From: an uncultured Fibrobacter sp.
Lineage (GTDB): Bacteria; Fibrobacterota; Fibrobacteria; Fibrobacterales; Fibrobacteraceae
Length of the DNA: 64,000 nt
Assembly: GCA_934700345.1 (NCBI GenBank)
Contig: CAKUXP010000007.1
Span: 1 to 64,000 of the forward strand
Reading direction: 5' to 3'
The position numbers and the translations under genes are program-made. This document shows positions 33,700 through 42,389 of the stretch, piece after piece (the first letter of the stretch is position 1; each line of letters opens with the position of its first letter). The notes under the pieces are model-generated. The model had not been told where the DNA came from. It worked only from the letters and a program-made list of their open reading frames with translations, and did no database searches.

Positions 33700-34629
33700 A
33701 TGTCGAAAACCATTTTTGTATTTCCCGGTCAAGGCGCCCAGTATGTCGGCATGGGAAAGGCTCTTTCGGAAGCCTTTGCCCCGGCGAAGCTCTTGCTTGA
33801 AAAGGCGGATGATACGCTTGGCTTTTCCCTTTCGAAAGTGATGTTCGAAGGTCCCGAAGCGGATCTGAAAATGACTTCGAACACGCAGCCTGCCCTGTTT
33901 GTCTCTTCGATGATGGTTCTGGACGTTCTCAGGTCCGAAGGAATCGGTTTCGATGTTGTTGCCGGGCATTCCCTAGGCGAGTATTCCGCGATTTGCGCGG
34001 CGGGCGGCTTTTCCTTTGAAGACGGTTTGAAGCTTGTACGCCTGCGCGGTTCGCTGATGGCGAAAGCCGGAGAGGATAATCCGGGCTCGATGGCTGCTGT
34101 TATCGGTGCGAGCGACGAAAAGGTCCAGGAATTTTGCGATAGCGTCAAGGATGTCGGACTGGTCGTTCCGGCTAATTTCAACTGCCCCGGCCAGATTGTC
34201 GTTTCGGGCGAGGTCAAGGCGGTCGAAAAACTGGTGGAAATCTGCGCAGCCCAGGGCGTCAAGGCGGTTTCGCTCGCAGTCTCGGGGGCGTTCCACAGCC
34301 CGCTGATGCAGAGTGCGCAAGCGGGACTTGCCGAGGCGATAGAAAAAACAGCTTTCCATGATTTGCAGAAGCCTCTTATTGCGAATGTCACCGCGTCCTC
34401 GGTGACTGACGCGAAGGAAATTCGTGAATTGCTCGTGCGCCAGCTGGTAAGCCCGGTTCGCTGGAGCCAGTCCATGGCGTATGCGGTTCGGGAATGCGGG
34501 GTTACCGCAGGCGTGGAAGTCGGCGTGGGGCATGTGCTTTCGGGACTTCAGCGGAAAATCGACCGTTCGGTGAAGTTTTCCGCCGTGGAATCCGTAGAAT
34601 CGGTACAGGCATTGAAAGGAGCGCTATGA
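33700..34629 (+). CDS. fabD: Malonyl-CoA:ACP transacylase
   Basis: A 309-residue enzyme loading malonyl groups onto ACP for fatty-acid elongation. Motifs: FVFPGQGAQYVGMG, the nucleophile in GHSLGEYSA, and AVSGAFHSPLM with the catalytic His. GGAG lies 6 nt before the ATG. It overlaps fabG by 4 nt. The cluster fabD-fabG-acpP is conserved; fabH and fabF are missing here and must lie elsewhere. Confidence 0.96.
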   Translation: MSKTIFVFPGQGAQYVGMGKALSEAFAPAKLLLEKADDTLGFSLSKVMFEGPEADLKMTSNTQPALFVSSMMVLDVLRSEGIGFDVVAGHSLGEYSAICAAGGFSFEDGLKLVRLRGSLMAKAGEDNPGSMAAVIGASDEKVQEFCDSVKDVGLVVPANFNCPGQIVVSGEVKAVEKLVEICAAQGVKAVSLAVSGAFHSPLMQSAQAGLAEAIEKTAFHDLQKPLIANVTASSVTDAKEIRELLVRQLVSPVRWSQSMAYAVRECGVTAGVEVGVGHVLSGLQRKIDRSVKFSAVESVESVQALKGAL

Positions 34630-35366
34630 TTGATTTGAAAGGTAAGGTTGCCGTTGTAACGGGGGCTTCTCGCGGCATCGGGCTTGAAATTGCCCGGACC
34701 CTCGCTTCCCTCGGTGCGAATGTCGCCTTGATTTCGACCAAGATTCGCGAAGAACTTGCATCGCAGATTGCCGGCGAGACCGGTTCCGAAGTCAAGAGCT
34801 ACGCATGTGACGTTTCGGATTCCGAACAGGTCGCTTCGACGTTCAAGGCGATTCTCGAAGCGTCCGGCCAGATCGATATCCTGGTGAACAATGCGGGTAT
34901 CACTCGGGATGGCCTGATAATGCGGATGAAGGATGCGGATTTTGACGACGTGATTCGTACGAATCTCCGTTCGGCATTTCTCTGTACGCGCGCAGTTGCC
35001 CGTCACATGATGGGACGTCGAACGGGCCGTATCGTAAACATGGCGAGCATCAACGGAATTCGCGCCCAGGCGGGACAATCCAACTATGCGGCGTCTAAGG
35101 CCGGAATCATCGGGCTTACCAAGACGAATGCGATGGAATTTGCCGCTCGCGGGATTACCGTGAACGCTGTCGCTCCGGGATTTATCGGAACGGACATGAC
35201 GGCGAAGCTTTCCCCGGAAACGCTCGAAAAATTCAAGAATGCCATCCCGGCGCAAAGAATCGGACAACCAAAAGATGTCGCAAACGCTGTAGCCTTCCTG
35301 GTATCCGACGAAGCTGCCTATATCACGGGGCAGGTTCTCGGTGTTGATGGCGGTCTCGGGGCGTGA
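34626..35366 (+). CDS. fabG: 3-oxoacyl-ACP reductase
   Basis: A 246-residue SDR reductase of fatty-acid elongation. The NADPH site VVTGASRGIGLEIA, the NNAG motif and the catalytic YAASK are visible, as is the C-terminal YITGQVLGVDGG. The true start is ATG at 34626 with AAAGGAG upstream, coupled to fabD by ATGA overlap; the frame is open much further upstream but that part overlaps fabD in another frame. Confidence 0.96.
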   Translation: MIDLKGKVAVVTGASRGIGLEIARTLASLGANVALISTKIREELASQIAGETGSEVKSYACDVSDSEQVASTFKAILEASGQIDILVNNAGITRDGLIMRMKDADFDDVIRTNLRSAFLCTRAVARHMMGRRTGRIVNMASINGIRAQAGQSNYAASKAGIIGLTKTNAMEFAARGITVNAVAPGFIGTDMTAKLSPETLEKFKNAIPAQRIGQPKDVANAVAFLVSDEAAYITGQVLGVDGGLGA

Positions 35367-35422
35367 CTTGATATTTTACAAAAAGTTTCTAACTTTTCAC
35401 AAAACCTCAAACGGAGTTAAAA

Positions 35423-35668
35423 ATGACTGAAGAAGAACTTCTCAAGAAAATTACGGCTGTTGTCGTCGAAAAGCTCGGTGTGAAGCCGGAAGACGTAACC
35501 CGCGACGCTTCCTTCGTGAACGATCTCGGAGCCGATTCCCTCGACCGCGTGGAACTGGTGATGGCTCTCGAAGACGAATTCGACATCGAAATTCTCGATG
35601 AAGACGCCGAAAAGTTCATCAAGGTTTCCGACGTTCTTTCCTACATCCAGAACAAGCTCAACAAGTAA
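35423..35668 (+). CDS. acpP: Acyl carrier protein
   Basis: An 81-residue acidic helical protein with the phosphopantetheine site DLGADSLDRVELVMALED (Ser in DSLD). CGGAG precedes the ATG. It follows fabG after 56 bp and carries its own strong terminator, as is usual for this highly expressed gene. Confidence 0.97.
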   Translation: MTEEELLKKITAVVVEKLGVKPEDVTRDASFVNDLGADSLDRVELVMALEDEFDIEILDEDAEKFIKVSDVLSYIQNKLNK

Positions 35669-35686
35669 TTTCCGGATTTTCGAAGC

Positions 35687-35746
35687 AGCTCTTTCGCTGG
35701 CTGTCCTTTTCAAAAGGCGGTCTGGCGAAAGGGCTGTTCTTGTTTT
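35687..35746 (+). terminator. Long rho-independent terminator after acpP
   Basis: AGCTCTTTCGC pairs with GCGAAAGGGCT (one G-U pair), an inner CCTTTT/AAAAGG hairpin sits in the loop, and TTCTTGTTTT follows. Confidence 0.85.
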
Positions 35747-35910
35747 AAATTTTTTCAGTTTTTTTTCGATGAAGACTGTCGCTTTGTTACAAAATTGTCC
35801 TATGCTGGCGGCATTCCTTGCAAAAATTTCAAATAAATGAATCTTTGGACTTCTGTGTGGATAATGTTTTTTTTACATTGAATGTCCGTTTGATTTCATA
35901 GGAGAAATCG

Positions 35911-36084
35911 ATGTCCGAAAAACCGATGACAAACCCGAGGGCGATTCGCGCACTGAACGATTTGAAAGTCTATGCGAGTTCCCGTTCGCTCGATGCGGTG
36001 AACTATGCGATTGCCGTGTTGGAAAAACTGGAAGAAGCCGGCGTAGAAAATCCGCTGGAATCCTTAGCCACTAAAGGAAAGTGA
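35911..36084 (+). CDS. Small protein of 57 residues before the Na+/H+ antiporter
   Basis: A short gene with a good Shine-Dalgarno (AGGAGA, 6 nt) encoding 57 residues: an N-terminal SEKPMTNPRAIRALNDLKVY, then a predicted helix DAVNYAIAVLEKLEEAGVEN. It ends 2 nt before the antiporter start, so the two are one operon. A TACATTGA box (35874-35881) and 30-nt leader precede it. I recognise no family; it could be a regulatory partner of the transporter or an independent small protein. Confidence 0.65.
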   Translation: MSEKPMTNPRAIRALNDLKVYASSRSLDAVNYAIAVLEKLEEAGVENPLESLATKGK

Positions 36085-36086
36085 TC

Positions 36087-37715
36087 ATGGAAACTTTGGA
36101 TACTTTGTCTCAGGCCGTTCCGAATGCGGCGGATACGCTTGCGAATATTGCCCTCTCTGCGGGAGCGGTGGCTGCCGATTCCGTGGTAAACCTCGCCGAA
36201 GCGTCAAACTGGATTTTCCGACACGGAACTTTTTGGGCGCTTGTCCCGCCGATTGTCGCGATCGCGCTTGCCTTGATAACGAAAGAGGTCTATTCGTCGC
36301 TCTTTATCGGTGTTCTGATCGGAGCGCTTTTCATTAGCCAGGGAAGCTTTTCTGTGTTTCTGGATGCGACGTTCAAGGACGGCCTTGTGGCGAAAGTGGC
36401 GGATCCGTGGAATGTCGGCATTCTTTTTTTCTTGGTCATTCTGGGGACGATGGTGACGCTGATGAATCGCGCGGGTGGTTCTGCTGCGTTCGGAAACTGG
36501 GCGCGGCTACACATCAAGTCAAAGGTCGGTGCCCAGGTGGCGACGATTTGCCTCGGAATCCTTATCTTTATCGATGACTATTTCAACTGCCTGACCGTGG
36601 GGAGCGTGATGCGCCCGGTGACGGACCGGTTCAAGCTGAGCCGTGAAAAGCTCGCTTACCTGATCGATTCGACGGCGGCTCCGGTCTGCATCATTGCTCC
36701 GATTAGTTCCTGGGCGGCTGCCGTTTCGGGTTTTGTCGATGGCGAAGACGGTCTCGGGCTTTTCATCAAGGCGATTCCGTTTAACTTCTATGCGCTGTTT
36801 ACGATTCTCGCTCTCTTTATCGTCGCAATCGGAAAGGTGAATTTTGGTCCGATGAAAAAATACGAATCCGGACAGGAATCCTTTGACGAAAAACTGGATT
36901 CGATAAACGTTCCGGAAGGCAAGGGGAAAATTCTTGACTTGGTCGTTCCCATTGTACTCCTGATTGTCTTCTGTACGGTGGGCATGGTTTATACGGGCGG
37001 ATTTTTCGCTTCCGGAGAAAACGCCAAGGGATTCGTCGATGCCTTTGCAAACAGCGACGCTTCGATTGGTCTAGTACTCGGTTCCTTTGCCGCCTTGATT
37101 TTGACATTGATTTTTTATCTGTCCCGTCGAGTTCTCGGGTTTAACAAGTGTATGGCGTGCGTTCCCGACGGCTTCAAGGCGATGGTTCCGGCGATTTTGA
37201 TACTCTGTCTCGCCTGGACGCTGAAGGGCGTGACGGATACGCTCGGAGCGAAGGAATTTGTCGCCGGAATCGTGAGCGGAGGAGCTGCCGGCGTGATGAA
37301 CCTGATGCCCGCGTTGATCTTTGTCATTGCGGCTTTGCTCGCGTTTGCGACGGGGACTTCCTGGGGAACGTTCGGTATCCTGATTCCCATCGTTGTCGCG
37401 GCCTTTAGCGGTATCGACTACAACTTGATGATCATTTCCATTTCGGCTTGTATGGCCGGTGCTGTTTGTGGGGACCACTGTTCGCCGATTTCGGATACGA
37501 CAATTATGGCGAGTGCTGGCGCGGAGTGCAACCACGTGAACCATGTGAACACGCAGTTGCCTTATGTACTCTTTGTCGCGGGCGTTTCGTTTGTGACGTA
37601 TATTATCGCGGGATTTGTCCGCAACGCTGGGGTGTCGCTTGTGCTTGGCGGGGCGCTAACCGTTCTAGGACTTCTGGTGCTGAAAATAAGGAATCGCCCG
37701 AAGAAAAAAGCCTAG
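36087..37715 (+). CDS. NhaC-family Na+/H+ antiporter-like transporter
   Basis: A 542-residue inner-membrane protein with about 11-13 helices. The family signature is seen in ILIFIDDYFNCLTVGSVMRP, APISSWAAAVSGF, FATGTSWGTFGILIPI and CGDHCSPISDTTIMAS. NhaC members exchange Na+ for H+, sometimes with malate for lactate. The ATG at 36087 follows AAAGGAAA; a GTG 6 nt earlier is an alternative start. It overlaps the convergent DMT transporter gene by 4 bp at the 3' end. Confidence 0.9.
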   Translation: METLDTLSQAVPNAADTLANIALSAGAVAADSVVNLAEASNWIFRHGTFWALVPPIVAIALALITKEVYSSLFIGVLIGALFISQGSFSVFLDATFKDGLVAKVADPWNVGILFFLVILGTMVTLMNRAGGSAAFGNWARLHIKSKVGAQVATICLGILIFIDDYFNCLTVGSVMRPVTDRFKLSREKLAYLIDSTAAPVCIIAPISSWAAAVSGFVDGEDGLGLFIKAIPFNFYALFTILALFIVAIGKVNFGPMKKYESGQESFDEKLDSINVPEGKGKILDLVVPIVLLIVFCTVGMVYTGGFFASGENAKGFVDAFANSDASIGLVLGSFAALILTLIFYLSRRVLGFNKCMACVPDGFKAMVPAILILCLAWTLKGVTDTLGAKEFVAGIVSGGAAGVMNLMPALIFVIAALLAFATGTSWGTFGILIPIVVAAFSGIDYNLMIISISACMAGAVCGDHCSPISDTTIMASAGAECNHVNHVNTQLPYVLFVAGVSFVTYIIAGFVRNAGVSLVLGGALTVLGLLVLKIRNRPKKKA

Positions 37716-38629
37716 GTTCTTCGGACGAAACGAATTTGGGATGTAATAACGGCTGCAAAAATCAGGATGCAGCCGAGCATCTCTTTTGACGAAAGGCGTT
37801 CCCCGAGAACGAGCCAGCCGGAAAGAACGGCGAATACGGATTCAAGGCTCATCAGAAGCGATGCGATAGTGGGCCTTATCTTGTTCTGGGCGATGATTTG
37901 CAACGTAAAGGCGACACCGCTCGAAAGAATTGCGGCATAGAGAAGCGGAAACCAGGAAGAAGCCTGCGAATAAATACGGAGCGCTTTTTGAATGCCTTTG
38001 ACGGATGCCTGCATATCGACTAGAAACATGGGAAACGCGGAGAGGAGCCCTACGACGAGAAACTGGATGCAGGATAGCCGGATGTTATCGACGATTCCGA
38101 CGAACCGATCAACAACGAGAATCTGGACGGCAAAGGCGATTGCGCAGAGGAACGAAACGGCATCGCAACGTTCTAGGTAGAAGTCTTCACGGATGCAGAG
38201 CAGGTAAAGCCCGGTGAGCGCGATGGCGATGCAAATCCAAATTTTGACGGGGCTTTTTCTTCCGAGAAAGAGACTTAGAATCGGGACGATGAAAATGTAG
38301 CATGTCGTAAGGAAGCCGGCTTTTCCTGCGGATGTTCCCAAAAAAATTCCGAGCTGCTGCAGGTTGTTTCCGAAGGCGAGAGCTGTTCCGCAAAGGGCTC
38401 CTGCGATCCAGAGAGTTCTTTTTTCATTCGGTGTCTTGGGTCGCTTTGGGCTCTTGCCGAATATGTCTAGAATCTTAAACAGTCCAAACAGGAATGCGGC
38501 TGCGATAAAGCTTCGGAGGCATGTGAATACAAAGGGGCCGGCGGAATTTCCTTCGACTTGGGCTACGAAAGTCGTCCCCCAGATAAAGGCGGTCAAAACC
38601 AACAGAAAGCTATAGCCAAGATTTGCCAT
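37712..38629 (-). CDS. EamA/DMT-family transporter
   Basis: A 305-residue membrane protein with ten predicted helices in two EamA repeats. The start (FLLVLTAFIWGTTFVAQ) and the second-repeat SLMSLESVFAVLSGWLVLGE are typical of drug/metabolite exporters of the RhaT/EamA type. The substrate cannot be deduced. The ATG has no Shine-Dalgarno but follows TATAATTG by 4 nt. Its 3' end overlaps the antiporter gene by 4 bp tail to tail. Confidence 0.88.
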   Translation of the reverse strand: MANLGYSFLLVLTAFIWGTTFVAQVEGNSAGPFVFTCLRSFIAAAFLFGLFKILDIFGKSPKRPKTPNEKRTLWIAGALCGTALAFGNNLQQLGIFLGTSAGKAGFLTTCYIFIVPILSLFLGRKSPVKIWICIAIALTGLYLLCIREDFYLERCDAVSFLCAIAFAVQILVVDRFVGIVDNIRLSCIQFLVVGLLSAFPMFLVDMQASVKGIQKALRIYSQASSWFPLLYAAILSSGVAFTLQIIAQNKIRPTIASLLMSLESVFAVLSGWLVLGERLSSKEMLGCILIFAAVITSQIRFVRRT

Positions 38630-38660
38630 GGGCCAATTATAGGAATTTGGATGGTTGGGA

Positions 38661-38727
38661 ATCGGTGCTTAGATCTTTGTGGAGAGTCTAGAGAAATTAG
38701 GAATTGGCTATCGAGCGATCTGTAGTT
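38661..38727. repeat. Intergenic repeat, short copy
   Basis: Part of the 229-bp gap between the divergent DMT and rnc genes. It shares CTTAGATCTTTG (38668-38679) with 8635-8646 and TTAGGAATT followed by TCGAGCGATC (38711-38720) with the inverse of 8732-8757. The remaining gap to 38844 contains a hairpin (GGATTTTTCCA/TGGAAAATCC, 38739-38762) but no gene. Confidence 0.65.
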
Positions 38728-38844
38728 TTGTGCAACCCGGATTTTTCCATGTGGAAAATCCCGCTTCGCTTGAGATTGTCGGGCTTGCCCCGATTACCGC
38801 TTCCCGAAAGCCTGGACATCTTCAACCTTAAAAATGAATATTTT

Positions 38845-38852
38845 TATCTTTT
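38845..38852 (+). promoter_or_regulatory. TATCTTTT promoter box before rnc
   Basis: TATCTTTT lies 6 nt before the rnc ATG with no Shine-Dalgarno, fitting the leaderless pattern. Confidence 0.45.
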
Positions 38853-38858
38853 CCCTAT

Positions 38859-39698
38859 ATGGAAAAAAAGGGTAAAAATGTCATCCACCGCATCTTTTTG
38901 TGGTTTCGCAAGAAGTCGGGAAACGATCTGGAAAACAGTCTCGGCTATGAATTTAGGAAACCGGAGCTTTTGGCTCATGCCCTGGTACACCGTTCCTGGC
39001 TTTCGGGAAAGGAAATGCCCTATTGGGAAAACAACGAGCGTCTGGAATTTTTGGGCGATTCCATCTTGAACATGCTGGTGACGGAATATCTGTACAAGAC
39101 GTATCCTCATCTGCCGGAAGGCGATCTCTCCAAGATGAAGAGCATTGTCGTATCGGGACAGGCCTTGACGAAAATCGCGCGCAGCTGGAACTTGGGTGAG
39201 TACCTTCGCGTGGGCAAGGGGGAAGCGCGAAATGGCGGAAGAAACCGCGACAGCCTTTTAGAAGATGCGTTCGAAGCGATCCTTGGAGCGATCTATCTCG
39301 ACAGCGATATCAGGCAATGCCGAAAATTTTTGGAACGGCATATTTTCCCGAACATCCAGGAAGTCGTTTCCGAAGAGGATTTCATTAATTACAAGAGTGC
39401 CTTGCTGGAATATATGCAGGCACGCGGATTGACGCCTCCCGATTACGAGCTGATTTCGGAGACAGGACCGGAGCATTGCAAAGAATTCGAAATGTCGCTT
39501 GTGTTTCGGGGCGAGGAATACGGGCGTGGAAAAGGTTCTTCCAAGAAAAAGGCGGAACAGGAAGTCGCCCGAAAAGCTCTAGAGCGACTAAAAACCGAAG
39601 AAGCCTCGAAAAAAAATGCCATCGAGGCTATCGAAAAACCGGAGAAAGTTACGAAGAAGACTATCGCCAGAAAGGAAAGGGAGATGTCGCGGAAATGA
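38859..39698 (+). CDS. rnc: Ribonuclease III
   Basis: A 279-residue double-strand RNA endonuclease. The catalytic signature NNERLEFLGDSILNMLVTEY and the second acidic motif LLEDAFEAILGAIYLD are clear; the dsRNA-binding domain follows (FINYKSALLEYMQARG and GKGSSKKKAEQEVARKALE). A basic tail of about 40 residues (Lys/Glu rich) extends beyond usual RNase III. It overlaps the solute-binding protein gene by 4 nt, an unusual operon partner. Confidence 0.95.
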   Translation: MEKKGKNVIHRIFLWFRKKSGNDLENSLGYEFRKPELLAHALVHRSWLSGKEMPYWENNERLEFLGDSILNMLVTEYLYKTYPHLPEGDLSKMKSIVVSGQALTKIARSWNLGEYLRVGKGEARNGGRNRDSLLEDAFEAILGAIYLDSDIRQCRKFLERHIFPNIQEVVSEEDFINYKSALLEYMQARGLTPPDYELISETGPEHCKEFEMSLVFRGEEYGRGKGSSKKKAEQEVARKALERLKTEEASKKNAIEAIEKPEKVTKKTIARKEREMSRK

Positions 39699-41497
39699 AG
39701 CGTTTCGGAAACTATTTTGCTTTGGCTGTCGCATTCGGCGCACTGTTTTTTTGTTCGTGTGGAGGCGATTCCGAAAAAACGGCAAAGACCTTGGACGTGG
39801 AGTGCCCGACCGGATATCTTTACCCGGAAGATGCGGACGGCGAGTTCGATCCGGTGGCTAGCGAGGACGCGGTTCCGTGTGGAACCATTCGTCTTTGGGG
39901 CGCCGCAATGCCGAAATCGTTCAATATGTGGGAGGACTACAACAGCTTTAGTGCGGGGCTGATGAGCCTGATGTTTGAACCGCTGGTTTCTCTCCATTCG
40001 ACGGAGGACAGACCGGTTGGCTTGTTGGCGGATCGCTGGGAAATTTCCGCGGACAGCCTGACATTTACGTTTCATATCGATCCTAGGGCGAGGTGGAGCG
40101 ACGGGACGCGCATTACCGCCGAAGATGTCCAGTTCTATTACGATGTTATCATGGACCCGAAAAATTTAACCCCGATTTTCAAGGTCGGGCTTTCCCGGTT
40201 TGACAGGCCCAAGGTTCTCGATTCCCTGACCCTCTCCATTTCGGCGAAAACGGTTCACTGGGCGAATTTCTGGGAAGCGGCGGGACTTGTCGCTTTTCCG
40301 AAACATATATGGAGCGGCAAGGACTTTAACCAGGTACGTTACCGTTTTCCTGTTGTCGAAGGCCCTTACCGGATTTCGGATTTTCGCGAGGACCGTTACG
40401 TGGAACTTTCCCGAAATGCGGATTGGTGGGGATTCCACAAGAACTGGAACCGCGGAAAATACAACTTCGAAAAGATCCGCTACCGCTTCATGGAAGACAG
40501 GACCAAGGCTCTCGAAGCTTTCAAGAAAGGGGATCTGGACGTCTATGCGGTTTACACGTCTTCCATCTGGATGAAGCAGACCGATTTTCCCGCTGTGCAG
40601 AAAGGCTGGGCGGTAAAGCAGCGGATTTACAACCGCGAACCGATCGGTTTCCAAGGAATGGCGATAAACCTTCGGCGCGAAAAGTTCCGGGACGTTCGGG
40701 TTCGCAAGGCGCTTTCCTACCTGATGGACCGCAAGCTGATGAACGAAAAGTATATGTATGACCAGTACTTCTTGCTGAACAGCTATTACCCGGATCTTTG
40801 GAAAGACCATGCGAATCCTTCAGCGGAAAACTATCCGTTTGATATGGACCTTGCGCGAAAACTCCTTTCCGAAGCGGGATATGTTCCCGGAAATAAGGGA
40901 ATGCTCGAAAAGGACGGCAAGCCGCTTGAAATCTCTTTTATCACGGCGAGCGAGGATTTGCGCCACTTGACATTCTACCAGGAAACTCTCCAGAAGGCGG
41001 GGATCCGGGTTTCCATCGAGCAAATGTCCCAGAGTACGCTCAGAAAGCGTCTGGACAATGCGGACTTCGATATGTATTGGATAGCATGGGGGAGTTCCCG
41101 TCTTTCCGATCCGGAAGCCTCGTGGTCCAGCGAAACGGCGAATGACATCGGGACGAACAATGTCGCAGGCGTTTCGGACCCTGTGGTCGATAGCCTCGTC
41201 AAGCTGCAGAAGACGGAATTCGATATTGCGAAACGAAATGAAATCTTGCGTGCGCTAGACCAGCGCCTTTCGGAAATCGTTCCCTATGTTTTGATGTGGC
41301 AATGCGATTTTCACCGGATTCTCTACTGGAACCGCTTTGGAACCCCCGATAACGTCTATACGAAATTTGGTCGCGAAGATGAAAGCGTCCCGGTCTATTG
41401 GTGGTTTTCCGGCGAGAAATCTCGGAAATTGGATGCAGCGATGAAGGCTGGAACGCCGCTGCCTATAGAAAAGGAAGAGGTCCGCGATGCAGAATGA
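39695..41497 (+). CDS. ABC transporter solute-binding lipoprotein (family 5, peptide/nickel type)
   Basis: A 600-residue predicted lipoprotein (FFCSC lipobox). The family-5 binding fold is shown by GLLADRWEISADSLTFTFHI, ARWSDGTRITAEDVQFYYDV, RDVRVRKALSYLMDR and LLSEAGYVPG. The YejA-like organisation suggests oligopeptide uptake. No permease or ATPase of the same system is nearby, so partners lie elsewhere. The start overlaps rnc (ATGA), and GGGAG lies a little upstream. It overlaps the flavoprotein gene by 11 nt. Confidence 0.88.
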   Translation: MKRFGNYFALAVAFGALFFCSCGGDSEKTAKTLDVECPTGYLYPEDADGEFDPVASEDAVPCGTIRLWGAAMPKSFNMWEDYNSFSAGLMSLMFEPLVSLHSTEDRPVGLLADRWEISADSLTFTFHIDPRARWSDGTRITAEDVQFYYDVIMDPKNLTPIFKVGLSRFDRPKVLDSLTLSISAKTVHWANFWEAAGLVAFPKHIWSGKDFNQVRYRFPVVEGPYRISDFREDRYVELSRNADWWGFHKNWNRGKYNFEKIRYRFMEDRTKALEAFKKGDLDVYAVYTSSIWMKQTDFPAVQKGWAVKQRIYNREPIGFQGMAINLRREKFRDVRVRKALSYLMDRKLMNEKYMYDQYFLLNSYYPDLWKDHANPSAENYPFDMDLARKLLSEAGYVPGNKGMLEKDGKPLEISFITASEDLRHLTFYQETLQKAGIRVSIEQMSQSTLRKRLDNADFDMYWIAWGSSRLSDPEASWSSETANDIGTNNVAGVSDPVVDSLVKLQKTEFDIAKRNEILRALDQRLSEIVPYVLMWQCDFHRILYWNRFGTPDNVYTKFGREDESVPVYWWFSGEKSRKLDAAMKAGTPLPIEKEEVRDAE

Positions 41498-42389
41498 ATT
41501 TGACATAATCGTTGTCGGGAAAGGTCCTGCGGGAATATCGGCTGCTCTTTACGCACTCCGGGCGAATCTTTCTGTACTGGTCGTTGCAAAAGACGAAGGT
41601 GCGCTGGGAAAGGCCCACCTGATTGCCAACTATTATGGCTTTGCGGAACCGGTTTCCGGTGCGGAACTCGAAAGGCGTGGCGAGGAGCAGGCGAAAAATC
41701 TCGGAGCGGATTTTCTTGCCGGTGAAGTTCTCGATCTGATGTTCAGCGAGAGTTTTCATGTCCGGGTTCGTATAAACGAAGGCTCACTCGAAAGTTTTAC
41801 GGCAAAGTCGGTAATCGTAGCTGCCGGGGCCTTGCGTTCAAAAGTTTCTGTTTCGGGAATCGAAGCCTTTGAAGGAAAAGGCGTGAGCTACTGTGCCGTT
41901 TGCGACGGTTTCTTTTATCGCAAGAAAAATGTCGCCGTTCTGGGAAACGGGGCGTATGCGCTTTCCGAAGCGGAAGAGCTTTTGCCGATTGCGGAAAATG
42001 TTTCCATTTGTACGCTTGGCACGGAAGCCACTGTGAAAATCCCGTCGGAATTTGCCGTGGAAAAGGAAAAGGTTGTGTCTGTCGAAGGCGACGGACGTGT
42101 CCAGCGATTACGCTTTGAAAGCGGCAGGGAAATTCCTGTCGATGGAATTTTTGTCGCGCAAGGTTCGGCGAGTGCTGCGGATCTTGCCCGAAAGGCTGGC
42201 GCCGCCTTGGAGTCAAATAAATTAATCGTTGACGAAAACCGAATGACAACCGTTCCCGGACTTTTTGCCGCCGGCGATTGCCTAGGTGGCGTCTTGCAGG
42301 TTGCCGTTGCTGTCGGTGACGGAGCGAAGGCCGGACTCGGCGCGGTCTCCTATGTCCGAAAGCTGCGAGTAAAGGATGGTACGGAATGA
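41487..42389 (+). CDS. Thioredoxin reductase-like flavoprotein
   Basis: A 300-residue FAD/NADPH oxidoreductase. The FAD site reads VVGKGPAGISAALYA; the redox-active pair is in SYCAVCDGFF (CxxC, near residue 134) as in thioredoxin reductase; the C-terminal FAD motif is VPGLFAAGDCLGG. It lacks the canonical ATG motif but the AAGALRSK segment is similar. It could be a true TrxB or a paralogue acting on another thiol protein. AAGAGG precedes the ATG. Confidence 0.85.
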   Translation: MQNEFDIIVVGKGPAGISAALYALRANLSVLVVAKDEGALGKAHLIANYYGFAEPVSGAELERRGEEQAKNLGADFLAGEVLDLMFSESFHVRVRINEGSLESFTAKSVIVAAGALRSKVSVSGIEAFEGKGVSYCAVCDGFFYRKKNVAVLGNGAYALSEAEELLPIAENVSICTLGTEATVKIPSEFAVEKEKVVSVEGDGRVQRLRFESGREIPVDGIFVAQGSASAADLARKAGAALESNKLIVDENRMTTVPGLFAAGDCLGGVLQVAVAVGDGAKAGLGAVSYVRKLRVKDGTE

